DNA of 64,000 nucleotides from contig JAJQJQ010000003.1 of assembly GCA_028622995.1 (NCBI GenBank), forward strand, positions 6,386,001-6,450,000, written 5' to 3'. Of the stretch, positions 10,987-24,600 are shown piece after piece (position 1 is the first letter of the stretch; every line of letters begins with the position of its first letter). The notes under the pieces are model-generated. The model worked only from the letters and a program-made list of their open reading frames with translations, did not search any database and had not been told where the DNA came from. Both the position numbers and the translations under genes were made by a program. The DNA comes from Panagrolaimus kolymaensis (taxonomy: Eukaryota > Nematoda > Chromadorea > Rhabditida > Panagrolaimidae).

Positions 10987-11781
10987 TTAGGAAAATAAAA
11001 AAAATAGCCGCAATTCAAGAATTTAAAGTTTTTGATTATTCAATGTTTTTTAAACATGAATCCATGAAGATTCATAGCTCGTTATTTGAGGCATCCAGTT
11101 AAAAATGATATGCATTTTCTTACTTAAAAAAATAAATAAAAAATATTTGGAAAATAAAAAAAATAGCCGCAATTCAAGAATTTAAAGTTTTTGATTATTC
11201 AATGTTTTTTAAACATGAATCCATGAAGATTCATAGCTCGTTATTTGAGGCATCCAGTTAAAAATGATATGCATTTTCTTACTTAAAAAAATAAATAAAA
11301 AATATTTGGAAAATAAAAAAAATAGCCGCAATTCAAGAATTTAAAGTTTTTGATTATTCAATGTTTTTTAAACATGAATCCATGAAGATTCATAGCTCGT
11401 TATTTGAGGCATCCAGTTAAAAATGATATGCATTTTCTTACTTAAAAAAATAAATAAAAAACATTTGGAAAATAAAAAAAATAGTCGCAATTCAAGAATT
11501 TAAAGTTTTTGATTATTCAATGTTTTTTAAACATGAATCCATGAAGATTCATAGCTCGTTATTTGAGGCATCCAGTTAAAAATGATATGCATTTTCTTAC
11601 TTAAAAAAATAAATAAAAAATATTTGGAAAATAAAAAAAATAGCCGCAATTCAAGAATTTAAAGTTTTTGATTATTCAATGTTTTTTAAACATGAATCCA
11701 TGAAGATTCATAGCTCGTTATTTGAGGCATCCAGTTAGAAATGATATGCATTTTCTTACTTAAAAAAATAAATAAAAAATA

Positions 11782-13053
11782 TTTGGAAAATAAAAAAAAT
11801 AGCCGCAATTCAAGAATTTAAAGTTTTTGATTATTCAATGTTTTTTAAACATGAATCCATGAAGATTCATAGCTCGTTATTTGAGGCATCCAGTTAAAAA
11901 TGATATGCATTTTCTTACTTAAAAAAATAAATAAAAAATATTTGGAAAATAAAAAAAATAGCCGCAATTCAAGAATTTAAAGTTTTTGATTATTCAATGT
12001 TTTTTAAACATGAATCCATGAAGATTCATAGCTCGTTATTTGAGGCATCCAGTTAAAAATGATATGCATTTTCTTACTTAAAAAAATAAATAAAAAATAT
12101 TTGGAAAATAAAAAAAATAGCCGCAATTCAAGAATTTAAAGTTTTTGATTATTCAATGTTTTTTAAACATGAATCCATGAAGATTCATAGCTCGTTATTT
12201 GAGGCATCCAGTTAAAAATGATATGCATTTTCTTACTTAAAAAAATAAATAAAAAATATTTGGAAAATAAAAAAAATAGCCGCAATTCAAGAATTTAAAG
12301 TTTTTGATTATTCAATGTTTTTTAAACATGAATCCATGAAGATTCATAGCTCGTTATTTGAGGCATCCAGTTAAAAATGATATGCATTTTCTTACTTAAA
12401 AAAATAAATAAAAAATATTTGGAAAATAAAAAAAATAGCCGCAATTCAAGAATTTAAAGTTTTTGATTATTCAATGTTTTTTAAACATGAATCCATGAAG
12501 ATTCATAGCTCGTTATTTGAGGCATCCAGTTAAAAATGATATGCATTTTCTTACTTAAAAAAATAAATAAAAAATATTTGGAAAATAAAAAAAATAGCCG
12601 CAATTCAAGAATTTAAAGTTTTTGATTATTCAATGTTTTTTAAACATGAATCCATGAAGATTCATAGCTCGTTATTTGAGGCATCCAGTTAAAAATGATA
12701 TGCATTTTCTTACTTAAAAAAATAAATAAAAAATATTTGGAAAATAAAAAAAATAGCCGCAATTCAAGAATTTAAAGTTTTTGATTATTCAATGTTTTTT
12801 AAACATGAATCCATGAAGATTCATAGCTCGTTATTTGAGGCATCCAGTTAAAAATGATATGCATTTTCTTACTTAAAAAAATAAATAAAAAATATTTGGA
12901 AAATAAAAAAAATAGCCGCAATTCAAGAATTTAAAGTTTTTGATTATTCAATGTTTTTTAAACATGAATCCATGAAGATTCATAGCTCGTTATTTGAGGC
13001 ATCCAGTTAAAAATGATATGCATTTTCTTACTTAAAAAAATAAATAAAAAATA
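11782..13053 (+). repeat. Run of eight indistinguishable copies
   Basis: Eight consecutive monomers show the same allele at every diagnostic site (TTT, C32, C35, A66, A76, A126, TTACTTA) and I noticed no private change in them. This points to recent amplification by repeated single-unit exchange. Confidence 0.75.
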
Positions 13054-13848
13054 TTAGGAAAATAAAAAAAATAGCCGCAATTCAAGAATTTAAAGTTTTT
13101 GATTATTCAATGTTTTTTGAACATGAATCCATGAAGATTCATAGCTCGTTATTTGAGGCATCCAGTTAAAAATGATATGCATTTTCTTACTTAAAAAAAT
13201 AAATAAAAAATATTTGGAAAATAAAAAAAATAGCCGCAATTCAAGAATTTAAAGTTTTTGATTATTCAATGTTTTTTAAACATGAATCCATGAAGATTCA
13301 TAGCTCGTTATTTGAGGCATCCAGTTAAAAATGATATGCATTTTCTTACTTAAAAAAATAAATAAAAAATATTTGGAAAATAAAAAAAATAGCCGCAATT
13401 CAAGAATTTAAAGTTTTTGATTATTCAATGTTTTTTAAACATGAATCCATGAAGATTCATAGCTCGTTATTTGAGGCATCCAGTTAAAAATGATATGCAT
13501 TTTCTTACTTAAAAAAATAAATAAAAAATATTTGGAAAATAAAAAAAATAGCCGCAATTCAAGAATTTAAAGTTTTTGATTATTCAATGTTTTTTAAACA
13601 TGAATCCATGAAGATTCATAGCTCGTTATTTGAGGCATCCAGTTAAAAATGATATGCATTTTCTTACTTAAAAAAATAAATAAAAAATATTTGGAAAATA
13701 AAAAAAATAGCCGCAATTCAAGAATTTAAAGTTTTTGATTATTCAATGTTTTTTAAACATGAATCCATGAAGATTCATAGCTCGTTATTTGAGGCATCCA
13801 GTTAAAAATGATATGCATTTTCTTACTTAAAAAAATAAATAAAAAATA

Positions 13849-16074
13849 TTTGGAAAATAAAAAAAATAGTCGCAATTCAAGAATTTAAAGTTTTTGATTA
13901 TTCAATGTTTTTTAAACATGAATCCATGAAGATTCATAGCTCGTTATTTGAGGCATCCAGTTAAAAATGATATGCATTTTCTTACTTAAAAAAATAAATA
14001 AAAAATATTTGGAAAATAAAAAAAATAGCCGCAATTCAAGAATTTAAAGTTTTTGATTATTCAATGTTTTTTAAACATGAATCCATGAAGATTCATAGCT
14101 CGTTATTTGAGGCATCCAGTTAGAAATGATATGCATTTTCTTACTTAAAAAAATAAATAAAAAATATTTGGAAAATAAAAAAAATAGCCGCAATTCAAGA
14201 ATTTAAAGTTTTTGATTATTCAATGTTTTTTAAACATGAATCCATGAAGATTCATAGCTCGTTATTTGAGGCATCCAGTTAAAAATGATATGCATTTTCT
14301 TACTTAAAAAAATAAATAAAAAATATTTGGAAAATAAAAAAAATAGCCGCAATTCAAGAATTTAAAGTTTTTGATTATTCAATGTTTTTTAAACATGAAT
14401 CCATGAAGATTCATAGCTCGTTATTTGAGGCATCCAGTTAAAAATGATATGCATTTTCTTACTTAAAAAAATAAATAAAAAATATTTGGAAAATAAAAAA
14501 AATAGCCGCAATTCAAGAATTTAAAGTTTTTGATTATTCAATGTTTTTTAAACATGAATCCATGAAGATTCATAGCTCGTTATTTGAGGCATCCAGTTAA
14601 AAATGATATGCATTTTCTTACTTAAAAAAATAAATAAAAAATATTAGGAAAATAAAAAAAATAGCCGCAATTCAAGAATTTAAAGTTTTTGATTATTCAA
14701 TGTTTTTTGAACATGAATCCATGAAGATTCATAGCTCGTTATTTGAGGCATCCAGTTAAAAATGATATGCATTTTCTTACTTAAAAAAATAAATAAAAAA
14801 TATTTGGAAAATAAAAAAAATAGCCGCAATTCAAGAATTTAAAGTTTTTGATTATTCAATGTTTTTTAAACATGAATCCATGAAGATTCATAGCTCGTTA
14901 TTTGAGGCATCCAGTTAAAAATGATATGCATTTTCTTACTTAAAAAAATAAATAAAAAATATTTGGAAAATAAAAAAAATAGTCGCAATTCAAGAATTTA
15001 AAGTTTTTGATTATTCAATGTTTTTTAAACATGAATCCATGAAGATTCATAGCTCGTTATTTGAGGCATCCAGTTAAAAATGATATGCATTTTCTTACTT
15101 AAAAAAATAAATAAAAAATATTTGGAAAATAAAAAAAATAGCCGCAATTCAAGAATTTAAAGTTTTTGATTATTCAATGTTTTTTAAACATGAATCCATG
15201 AAGATTCATAGCTCGTTATTTGAGGCATCCAGTTAGAAATGATATGCATTTTCTTACTTAAAAAAATAAATAAAAAATATTTGGAAAATAAAAAAAATAG
15301 CCGCAATTCAAGAATTTAAAGTTTTTGATTATTCAATGTTTTTTAAACATGAATCCATGAAGATTCATAGCTCGTTATTTGAGGCATCCAGTTAAAAATG
15401 ATATGCATTTTCTTACTTAAAAAAATAAATAAAAAATATTTGGAAAATAAAAAAAATAGCCGCAATTCAAGAATTTAAAGTTTTTGATTATTCAATGTTT
15501 TTTAAACATGAATCCATGAAGATTCATAGCTCGTTATTTGAGGCATCCAGTTAAAAATGATATGCATTTTCTTACTTAAAAAAATAAATAAAAAATATTT
15601 GGAAAATAAAAAAAATAGCCGCAATTCAAGAATTTAAAGTTTTTGATTATTCAATGTTTTTTAAACATGAATCCATGAAGATTCATAGCTCGTTATTTGA
15701 GGCATCCAGTTAAAAATGATATGCATTTTCTTACTTAAAAAAATAAATAAAAAATATTAGGAAAATAAAAAAAATAGCCGCAATTCAAGAATTTAAAGTT
15801 TTTGATTATTCAATGTTTTTTGAACATGAATCCATGAAGATTCATAGCTCGTTATTTGAGGCATCCAGTTAAAAATGATATGCATTTTCTTACTTAAAAA
15901 AATAAATAAAAAATATTTGGAAAATAAAAAAAATAGCCGCAATTCAAGAATTTAAAGTTTTTGATTATTCAATGTTTTTTAAACATGAATCCATGAAGAT
16001 TCATAGCTCGTTATTTGAGGCATCCAGTTAAAAATGATATGCATTTTCTTACTTAAAAAAATAAATAAAAAATA
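13849..16074 (+). repeat. 7-copy higher-order repeat, two tandem units of 1,113 bp
   Basis: Unit 1 (13,849-14,961) and unit 2 (14,962-16,074) share the order: C32T copy; G126 copy; three plain A76 copies; TTAGG/G76 copy; plain A76 copy. The next copy (16,075) lacks C32T, so the pattern ends there. The same 7-copy period appears at 54,866-57,091 with entirely different markers. Confidence 0.85.
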
Positions 16075-19000
16075 TTTGGAAAATAAAAAAAATAGCCGCA
16101 ATTCAAGAATTTAAAGTTTTTGATTATTCAATGTTTTTTAAACATGAATCCATGAAGATTCATAGCTCGTTATTTGAGGCATCCAGTTAAAAATGATATG
16201 CATTTTCTTACTTAAAAAAATAAATAAAAAATATTTGGAAAATAAAAAAAATAGCCGCAATTCAAGAATTTAAAGTTTTTGATTATTCAATGTTTTTTAA
16301 ACATGAATCCATGAAGATTCATAGCTCGTTATTTGAGGCATCCAGTTAAAAATGATATGCATTTTCTTACTTAAAAAAATAAATAAAAAATATTTGGAAA
16401 ATAAAAAAAATAGCCGCAATTCAAGAATTTAAAGTTTTTGATTATTCAATGTTTTTTAAACATGAATCCATGAAGATTCATAGCTCGTTATTTGAGGCAT
16501 CCAGTTAAAAATGATATGCATTTTCTTACTTAAAAAAATAAATAAAAAATATTAGGAAAATAAAAAAAATAGCCGCAATTCAAGAATTTAAAGTTTTTGA
16601 TTATTCAATGTTTTTTGAACATGAATCCATGAAGATTCATAGCTCGTTATTTGAGGCATCCAGTTAAAAATGATATGCATTTTCTTACTTAAAAAAATAA
16701 ATAAAAAATATTTGGAAAATAAAAAAAATAGCCGCAATTCAAGAATTTAAAGTTTTTGATTATTCAATGTTTTTTAAACATGAATCCATGAAGATTCATA
16801 GCTCGTTATTTGAGGCATCCAGTTAAAAATGATATGCATTTTCTTACTTAAAAAAATAAATAAAAAATATTAGGAAAATAAAAAAAATAGCCGCAATTCA
16901 AGAATTTAAAGTTTTTGATTATTCAATGTTTTTTGAACATGAATCCATGAAGATTCATAGCTCGTTATTTGAGGCATCCAGTTAAAAATGATATGCATTT
17001 TCTTACTTAAAAAAATAAATAAAAAATATTTGGAAAATAAAAAAATAGCCGCAATTCAAGAATTTAAAGTTTTTGATTATTCAATGTTTTTTGAACATGA
17101 ATCCATGAAGATTCATAGCTCGTTATTTGAGGCATCCAGTTAAAAATGATATGCATTTTCTTACTTAAAAAAATAAATAAAAAATATTTGGAAAATAAAA
17201 AAAATAGCCGCAATTCAAGAATTTAAAGTTTTTGATTATTCAATGTTTTTTAAACATGAATCCATGAAGATTCATAGCTCGTTATTTGAGGCATCCAGTT
17301 AAAAATGATATGCATTTTCTTACTTAAAAAAATAAATAAAAAATATTTGGAAAATAAAAAAAATAGCCGCAATTCAAGAATTTAAAGTTTTTGATTATTC
17401 AATGTTTTTTAAACATGAATCCATGAAGATTCATAGCTCGTTATTTGAGGCATCCAGTTAAAAATGATATGCATTTTCTTACTTAAAAAAATAAATAAAA
17501 AATATTTGGAAAATAAAAAAAATAGCCGCAATTCAAGAATTTAAAGTTTTTGATTATTCAATGTTTTTTAAACATGAATCCATGAAGATTCATAGCTCGT
17601 TATTTGAGGCATCCAGTTAAAAATGATATGCATTTTCTTACTTAAAAAAATAAATAAAAAATATTAGGAAAATAAAAAAAATAGCCGCAATTCAAGAATT
17701 TAAAGTTTTTGATTATTCAATGTTTTTTGAACATGAATCCATGAAGATTCATAGCTCGTTATTTGAGGCATCCAGTTAAAAATGATATGCATTTTCTTAC
17801 TTAAAAAAATAAATAAAAAATATTTGGAAAATAAAAAAAATAGCCGCAATTCAAGAATTTAAAGTTTTTGATTATTCAATGTTTTTTAAACATGAATCCA
17901 TGAAGATTCATAGCTCGTTATTTGAGGCATCCAGTTAAAAATGATATGCATTTTCTTACTTAAAAAAATAAATAAAAAATATTTGGAAAATAAAAAAAAT
18001 AGCCGCAATTCAAGAATTTAAAGTTTTTGATTATTCAATGTTTTTTAAACATGAATCCATGAAGATTCATAGCTCGTTATTTGAGGCATCCAGTTAAAAA
18101 TGATATGCATTTTCTTACTTAAAAAAATAAATAAAAAATATTTGGAAAATAAAAAAAATAGCCGCAATTCAAGAATTTAAAGTTTTTGATTATTCAATGT
18201 TTTTTAAACATGAATCCATGAAGATTCATAGCTCGTTATTTGAGGCATCCAGTTAAAAATGATATGCATTTTCTTACTTAAAAAAATAAATAAAAAATAT
18301 TTGGAAAATAAAAAAATAGCCGCAATTCAAGAATTTAAAGTTTTTGATTATTCAATGTTTTTTAAACATGAATCCATGAAGATTCATAGCTCGTTATTTG
18401 AGGCATCCAGTTAAAAATGATATGCATTTTCTTACTTAAAAAAATAAATAAAAAATATTTGGAAAATAAAAAAAATAGCCGCAATTCAAGAATTTAAAGT
18501 TTTTGATTATTCAATGTTTTTTAAACATGAATCCATGAAGATTCATAGCTCGTTATTTGAGGCATCCAGTTAAAAATGATATGCATTTTCTTACTTAAAA
18601 AAATAAATAAAAAATATTTGGAAAATAAAAAAAATAGCCGCAATTCAAGAATTTAAAGTTTTTGATTATTCAATGTTTTTTAAACATGAATCCATGAAGA
18701 TTCATAGCTCGTTATTTGAGGCATCCAGTTAAAAATGATATGCATTTTCTTACTTAAAAAAATAAATAAAAAATATTTGGAAAATAAAAAAAATAGCCGC
18801 AATTCAAGAATTTAAAGTTTTTGATTATTCAATGTTTTTTAAACATGAATCCATGAAGATTCATAGCTCGTTATTTGAGGCATCCAGTTAAAAATGATAT
18901 GCATTTTCTTACTTAAAAAAATAAATAAAAAATATTAGGAAAATAAAAAAAATAGCCGCAATTCAAGAATTTAAAGTTTTTGATTATTCAATGTTTTTTG

Positions 19001-21637
19001 AACATGAATCCATGAAGATTCATAGCTCGTTATTTGAGGCATCCAGTTAAAAATGATATGCATTTTCTTACTTAAAAAAATAAATAAAAAATATTTGGAA
19101 AATAAAAAAAATAGCCGCAATTCAAGAATTTAAAGTTTTTGATTATTCAATGTTTTTTAAACATGAATCCATGAAGATTCATAGCTCGTTATTTGAGGCA
19201 TCCAGTTAAAAATGATATGCATTTTCTTACTTAAAAAAATAAATAAAAAATATTAGGAAAATAAAAAAAATAGCCGCAATTCAAGAATTTAAAGTTTTTG
19301 ATTATTCAATGTTTTTTGAACATGAATCCATGAAGATTCATAGCTCGTTATTTGAGGCATCCAGTTAAAAATGATATGCATTTTCTTACTTAAAAAAATA
19401 AATAAAAAATATTTGGAAAATAAAAAAAATAGCCGCAATTCAAGAATTTAAAGTTTTTGATTATTCAATGTTTTTTAAACATGAATCCATGAAGATTCAT
19501 AGCTCGTTATTTGAGGCATCCAGTTAAAAATGATATGCATTTTCTTACTTAAAAAAATAAATAAAAAATATTAGGAAAATAAAAAAAATAGCCGCAATTC
19601 AAGAATTTAAAGTTTTTGATTATTCAATGTTTTTTGAACATGAATCCATGAAGATTCATAGCTCGTTATTTGAGGCATCCAGTTAAAAATGATATGCATT
19701 TTCTTACTTAAAAAAATAAATAAAAAATATTTGGAAAATAAAAAAAATAGCCGCAATTCAAGAATTTAAAGTTTTTGATTATTCAATGTTTTTTAAACAT
19801 GAATCCATGAAGATTCATAGCTCGTTATTTGAGGCATCCAGTTAAAAATGATATGCATTTTCTTACTTAAAAAAATAAATAAAAAATATTTGGAAAATAA
19901 AAAAAATAGCCGCAATTCAAGAATTTAAAGTTTTTGATTATTCAATGTTTTTTAAACATGAATCCATGAAGATTCATAGCTCGTTATTTGAGGCATCCAG
20001 TTAAAAATGATATGCATTTTCTTACTTAAAAAAATAAATAAAAAATATTTGGAAAATAAAAAAAATAGCCGCAATTCAAGAATTTAAAGTTTTTGATTAT
20101 TCAATGTTTTTTAAACATGAATCCATGAAGATTCATAGCTCGTTATTTGAGGCATCCAGTTAAAAATGATATGCATTTTCTTACTTAAAAAAATAAATAA
20201 AAAATATTTGGAAAATAAAAAAAATAGCCGCAATTCAAGAATTTAAAGTTTTTGATTATTCAATGTTTTTTAAACATGAATCCATGAAGATTCATAGCTC
20301 GTTATTTGAGGCATCCAGTTAAAAATGATATGCATTTTCTTACTTAAAAAAATAAATAAAAAATATTTGGAAAATAAAAAAAATAGCCGCAATTCAAGAA
20401 TTTAAAGTTTTTGATTATTCAATGTTTTTTAAACATGAATCCATGAAGATTCATAGCTCGTTATTTGAGGCATCCAGTTAAAAATGATATGCATTTTCTT
20501 ACTTAAAAAAATAAATAAAAAATATTTGGAAAATAAAAAAAATAGCCGCAATTCAAGAATTTAAAGTTTTTGATTATTCAATGTTTTTTAAACATGAATC
20601 CATGAAGATTCATAGCTCGTTATTTGAGGCATCCAGTTAAAAATGATATGCATTTTCTTACTTAAAAAAATAAATAAAAAATATTTGGAAAATAAAAAAA
20701 ATAGCCGCAATTCAAGAATTTAAAGTTTTTGATTATTCAATGTTTTTTAAACATGAATCCATGAAGATTCATAGCTCGTTATTTGAGGCATCCAGTTAAA
20801 AATGATATGCATTTTCTTACTTAAAAAAATAAATAAAAAATATTAGGAAAATAAAAAAAATAGCCGCAATTCAAGAATTTAAAGTTTTTGATTATTCAAT
20901 GTTTTTTGAACATGAATCCATGAAGATTCATAGCTCGTTATTTGAGGCATCCAGTTAAAAATGATATGCATTTTCTTACTTAAAAAAATAAATAAAAAAT
21001 ATTTGGAAAATAAAAAAAATAGCCGCAATTCAAGAATTTAAAGTTTTTGATTATTCAATGTTTTTTAAACATGAATCCATGAAGATTCATAGCTCGTTAT
21101 TTGAGGCATCCAGTTAAAAATGATATGCATTTTCTTACTTAAAAAAATAAATAAAAAATATTTGGAAAATAAAAAAAATAGCCGCAATTCAAGAATTTAA
21201 AGTTTTTGATTATTCAATGTTTTTTAAACATGAATCCATGAAGATTCATAGCTCGTTATTTGAGGCATCCAGTTAAAAATGATATGCATTTTCTTACTTA
21301 AAAAAATAAATAAAAAATATTTGGAAAATAAAAAAAATAGCCGCAATTCAAGAATTTAAAGTTTTTGATTATTCAATGTTTTTTAAACATGAATCCATGA
21401 AGATTCATAGCTCGTTATTTGAGGCATCCAGTTAAAAATGATATGCATTTTCTTACTTAAAAAAATAAATAAAAAATATTTGGAAAATAAAAAAAATAGT
21501 CGCAATTCAAGAATTTAAAGTTTTTGATTATTCAATGTTTTTTAAACATGAATCCATGAAGATTCATAGCTCGTTATTTGAGGCATCCAGTTAAAAATGA
21601 TATGCATTTTCTTACTTAAAAAAATAAATAAAAAATA

Positions 21638-24600
21638 TTTGGAAAATAAAAAAAATAGCCGCAATTCAAGAATTTAAAGTTTTTGATTATTCAATGTTTT
21701 TTAAACATGAATCCATGAAGATTCATAGCTCGTTATTTGAGGCATCCAGTTAGAAATGATATGCATTTTCTTACTTAAAAAAATAAATAAAAAATATTTG
21801 GAAAATAAAAAAAATAGCCGCAATTCAAGAATTTAAAGTTTTTGATTATTCAATGTTTTTTAAACATGAATCCATGAAGATTCATAGCTCGTTATTTGAG
21901 GCATCCAGTTAAAAATGATATGCATTTTCTTACTTAAAAAAATAAATAAAAAATATTTGGAAAATAAAAAAAATAGCCGCAATTCAAGAATTTAAAGTTT
22001 TTGATTATTCAATGTTTTTTAAACATGAATCCATGAAGATTCATAGCTCGTTATTTGAGGCATCCAGTTAGAAATGATATGCATTTTCTTACTTAAAAAA
22101 ATAAATAAAAAATATTTGGAAAATAAAAAAAATAGCCGCAATTCAAGAATTTAAAGTTTTTGATTATTCAATGTTTTTTAAACATGAATCCATGAAGATT
22201 CATAGCTCGTTATTTGAGGCATCCAGTTAAAAATGATATGCATTTTCGAGGTTCAAAAAATAAATAAAAAATATTTGGAAAATAAAAAAAATAGCCGCAA
22301 TTCAAGAATTTAAAGTTTTTGATTATTCAATGTTTTTTAAACATGAATCCATGAAGATTCATAGCTCGTTATTTGAGGCATCCAGTTAGAAATGATATGC
22401 ATTTTCTTACTTAAAAAAATAAATAAAAAATATTTGGAAAATAAAAAAAATAGCCGCAATTCAAGAATTTAAAGTTTTTGATTATTCAATGTTTTTTAAA
22501 CATGAATCCATGAAGATTCATAGCTCGTTATTTGAGGCATCCAGTTAAAAATGATATGCATTTTCGAGGTTCAAAAAATAAATAAAAAATATTTGGAAAA
22601 TAAAAAAAATAGCCGCAATTCAAGAATTTAAAGTTTTTGATTATTCAATGTTTTTTAAACATGAATCCATGAAGATTCATAGCTCGTTATTTGAGGCATC
22701 CAGTTAGAAATGATATGCATTTTCTTACTTAAAAAAATAAATAAAAAATATTTGGAAAATAAAAAAAATAGCCGCAATTCAAGAATTTAAAGTTTTTGAT
22801 TATTCAATGTTTTTTAAACATGAATCCATGAAGATTCATAGCTCGTTATTTGAGGCATCCAGTTAGAAATGATATGCATTTTCTTACTTAAAAAAATAAA
22901 TAAAAAATATTTGGAAAATAAAAAAAATAGCCGCAATTCAAGAATTTAAAGTTTTTGATTATTCAATGTTTTTTAAACATGAATCCATGAAGATTCATAG
23001 CTCGTTATTTGAGGCATCCAGTTAGAAATGATATGCATTTTCTTACTTAAAAAAATAAATAAAAAATATTAGGAAAATAAAAAAAATAGCCGCAATTCAA
23101 GAATTTAAAGTTTTTGATTATTCAATGTTTTTTAAACATGAATCCATGAAGATTCATAGCTCGTTATTTGAGGCATCCAGTTAGAAATGATATGCATTTT
23201 CTTACTTAAAAAAATAAATAAAAAATATTTGGAAAATAAAAAAAATAGCCGCAATTCAAGAATTTAAAGTTTTTGATTATTCAATGTTTTTTAAACATGA
23301 ATCCATGAAGATTCATAGCTCGTTATTTGAGGCATCCAGTTAGAAATGATATGCATTTTCTTACTTAAAAAAATAAATAAAAAATATTTGGAAAATAAAA
23401 AAAATAGCCGCAATTCAAGAATTTAAAGTTTTTGATTATTCAATGTTTTTTAAACATGAATCCATGAAGATTCATAGCTCGTTATTTGAGGCATCCAGTT
23501 AGAAATGATATGCATTTTCTTACTTAAAAAAATAAATAAAAAATATTTGGAAAATAAAAAAAATAGCCGCAATTCAAGAATTTAAAGTTTTTGATTATTC
23601 ATTGTTTTTTAAACATGAATCCATGAAGATTCATAGCTCGTTATTTGAGGCATCCAGTTAGAAATGATATGCATTTTCTTACTTAAAAAAATAAATAAAA
23701 AATATTTGGAAAATAAAAAAAATAGCCGCAATTCAAGAATTTAAAGTTTTTGATTATTCAAAGTTTTTTAAACATGAATCCATGAAGATTCATAGCTCGT
23801 TATTTGAGGCATCCAGTTAGAAATGATATGCATTTTCTTACTTAAAAAAATAAATAAAAAATATTTGGAAAATAAAAAAAATAGCCGCAATTCAAGAATT
23901 TAAAGTTTTTGATTATTCAATGTTTTTTAAACATGAATCCATGAAGATTCATAGCTCGTTATTTGAGGCATCCAGTTAGAAATGATATGCATTTTCTTAC
24001 TTAAAAAAATAAATAAAAAATATTTGGAAAATAAAAAAAATAGCCGCAATTCAAGAATTTAAAGTTTTTGATTATTCAATGTTTTTTAAACATGAATCCA
24101 TGAAGATTCATAGCTCGTTATTTGAGGCATCCAGTTAGAAATGATATGCATTTTCTTACTTAAAAAAATAAATAAAAAATATTTGGAAAATAAAAAAAAT
24201 AGCCGCAATTCAAGAATTTAAAGTTTTTGATTATTCAATGTTTTTTAAACATGAATCCATGAAGATTCATAGCTCGTTATTTGAGGCATCCAGTTAGAAA
24301 TGATATGCATTTTCTTACTTAAAAAAATAAATAAAAAATATTTGGAAAATAAAAAAAATAGCCGCAATTCAAGAATTTAAAGTTTTTGATTATTCAATGT
24401 TTTTTAAACATGAATCCATGAAGATTCATAGCTCGTTATTTGAGGCATCCAGTTAGAAATGATATGCATTTTCTTACTTAAAAAAATAAATAAAAAATAT
24501 TTGGAAAATAAAAAAAATAGCCGCAATTCAAGAATTTAAAGTTTTTGATTATTCAATGTTTTTTAAACATGAATCCATGAAGATTCATAGCTCGTTATTT

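Larger units (their letters stand above)
10669..21637 (+). repeat. Domain 3: A76/A126 copies with interspersed TTA/G76 units
   Basis: Most copies have A76, A126 and a TTACTTA tail. A marker unit with T13A (TTAGG) starts at 10,987, 13,054, 14,644, 15,757, 16,552, 16,870, 17,664, 18,935, 19,253, 19,571 and 20,843. All but the first also carry G76. Spacings are 13, 10, 7, 5, 2, 5, 8, 2, 2 and 8 copies. A second marker pair, a C32T copy followed directly by a G126 copy, occurs four times (C32T copies start at 11,464, 13,849, 14,962 and 21,479). Single-A deletions lie in A runs at 17,039-17,045 and 18,310-18,316. Confidence 0.85.
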
